Part shown: positions 63,782 through 64,000 of the stretch, piece by piece
Layout of the letters: the number at the start of each line of letters is the position of its first letter
Position numbering within the stretch: the first letter of the stretch is position 1
NCBI GenBank assembly: GCA_038049695.1
Contig: CP142461.1
Coordinates: 33,921,001 to 33,985,000, forward strand
DNA: 64,000 nt
DNA from: Cinnamomum chago
Lineage: Eukaryota > Streptophyta > Magnoliopsida > Laurales > Lauraceae
Reading direction: 5' to 3'
Made by a program: the position numbers and the translations under genes
The notes under the pieces: generated by a model
What the model saw: only the letters and a program-made list of their open reading frames with translations
Database searches by the model: none
Told to the model about the DNA's origin: nothing

Positions 63782-64000
63782 GGCTTGAGAAAATGCATGT
63801 CTGGATTCTAGAATCTAGAGGCCTTATCAGATGGCCAGGTCCAGACAAGCCCAACACATCTAAAGAATTCTATCTACTAAAAAAGGAAGGGCCCATGATT
63901 CATCTCAGGCCCAGCAATGGAACCAAACCTGAAGACTAGACCAAACAACTAGACAAACAAGCATCATCCCATCCTATTTGCAACTTGAAGCTGACATGGA
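63782..64000. other. intronic flank, nothing recognised
   Basis: Sequence after the AGATG duplication. It is too short to hold a recognisable exon, and no paladin-like coding blocks were found. Confidence 0.45.

Overview
This is a stretch of plant nuclear genome, most likely from an angiosperm with large, repeat-rich introns. The evidence is spliced minus-strand exons with GT..AG borders, plant-type Ty1-copia, Ty3-gypsy (Tat-like), LINE, hAT and MITE sequences, tRNA-Met-type primer sites, and no bacterial or organellar gene organisation. I cannot name the species from sequence alone.

The only host gene I can support is one minus-strand gene for a paladin-like protein, a plant multi-domain protein with tyrosine-phosphatase-like (PTP/phytase-fold) repeats. 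Eleven exons lie between 60273 (5' side) and 5385 (3' side). They join in consistent phase to about 2.9 kb of open coding sequence (about 961 codons). The N-terminal exons lie beyond the right edge, and the last exon or exons were not found and should lie beyond the left edge. Two introns are enormous: about 29.5 kb (30678-60149) and about 19.9 kb (6388-26307). Nearly everything else in the window is transposable elements nested in these introns or lying 3' of the last exon seen.

Region by region: 1-5.3 kb holds the 3' end of a hAT element, two LINE fragments, a 314-bp TRIM element and MITEs. The 6.4-26.3 kb intron holds a pol-less LTR element with an inverted LTR beside it, three related hAT or hAT-like non-autonomous elements, a cluster of palindromic-ended MITEs, and a gag-only LTR element (17330-26143). 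That last element carries both a solo LTR and a 5.4-kb hAT element with a decayed transposase and a hairpin-bearing tandem array. The 30.7-60.1 kb intron holds copia fragments, a pol-deleted plus-strand Tat/gypsy element (33541-37381), a second copy of the pol-less LTR family (37382-39576), a large minus-strand Tat/gypsy element with a 1294-codon pol and a separate antisense gene (40719-48246), a truncated copia, and a LINE split by a 6.85-kb copia that itself carries a 1.75-kb solo LTR. A 3.17-kb solo LTR (60604-63776) sits in the next intron upstream.

Many insertions can be dated relative to each other by target-site duplications (TSDs) readable in the sequence: CAGGT, AGCAC, GCACTCAG, ACGGTGAG, GAATTAAG, GGAAA, AAGAC, AGATG and near-perfect GTCCCATC/CTCCCATC and CACGC/CAAGC. 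The most biologically interesting items are four. First, the antisense, intron-containing, apparently TATA-driven ORF of the Tat element. Second, a non-autonomous LTR family with a short coiled-coil-like ORF conserved between two copies. Third, GGGCGCCC palindromes spread through several coding parts of one retrotransposon family. Fourth, the hairpin tandem array inside the hAT element.
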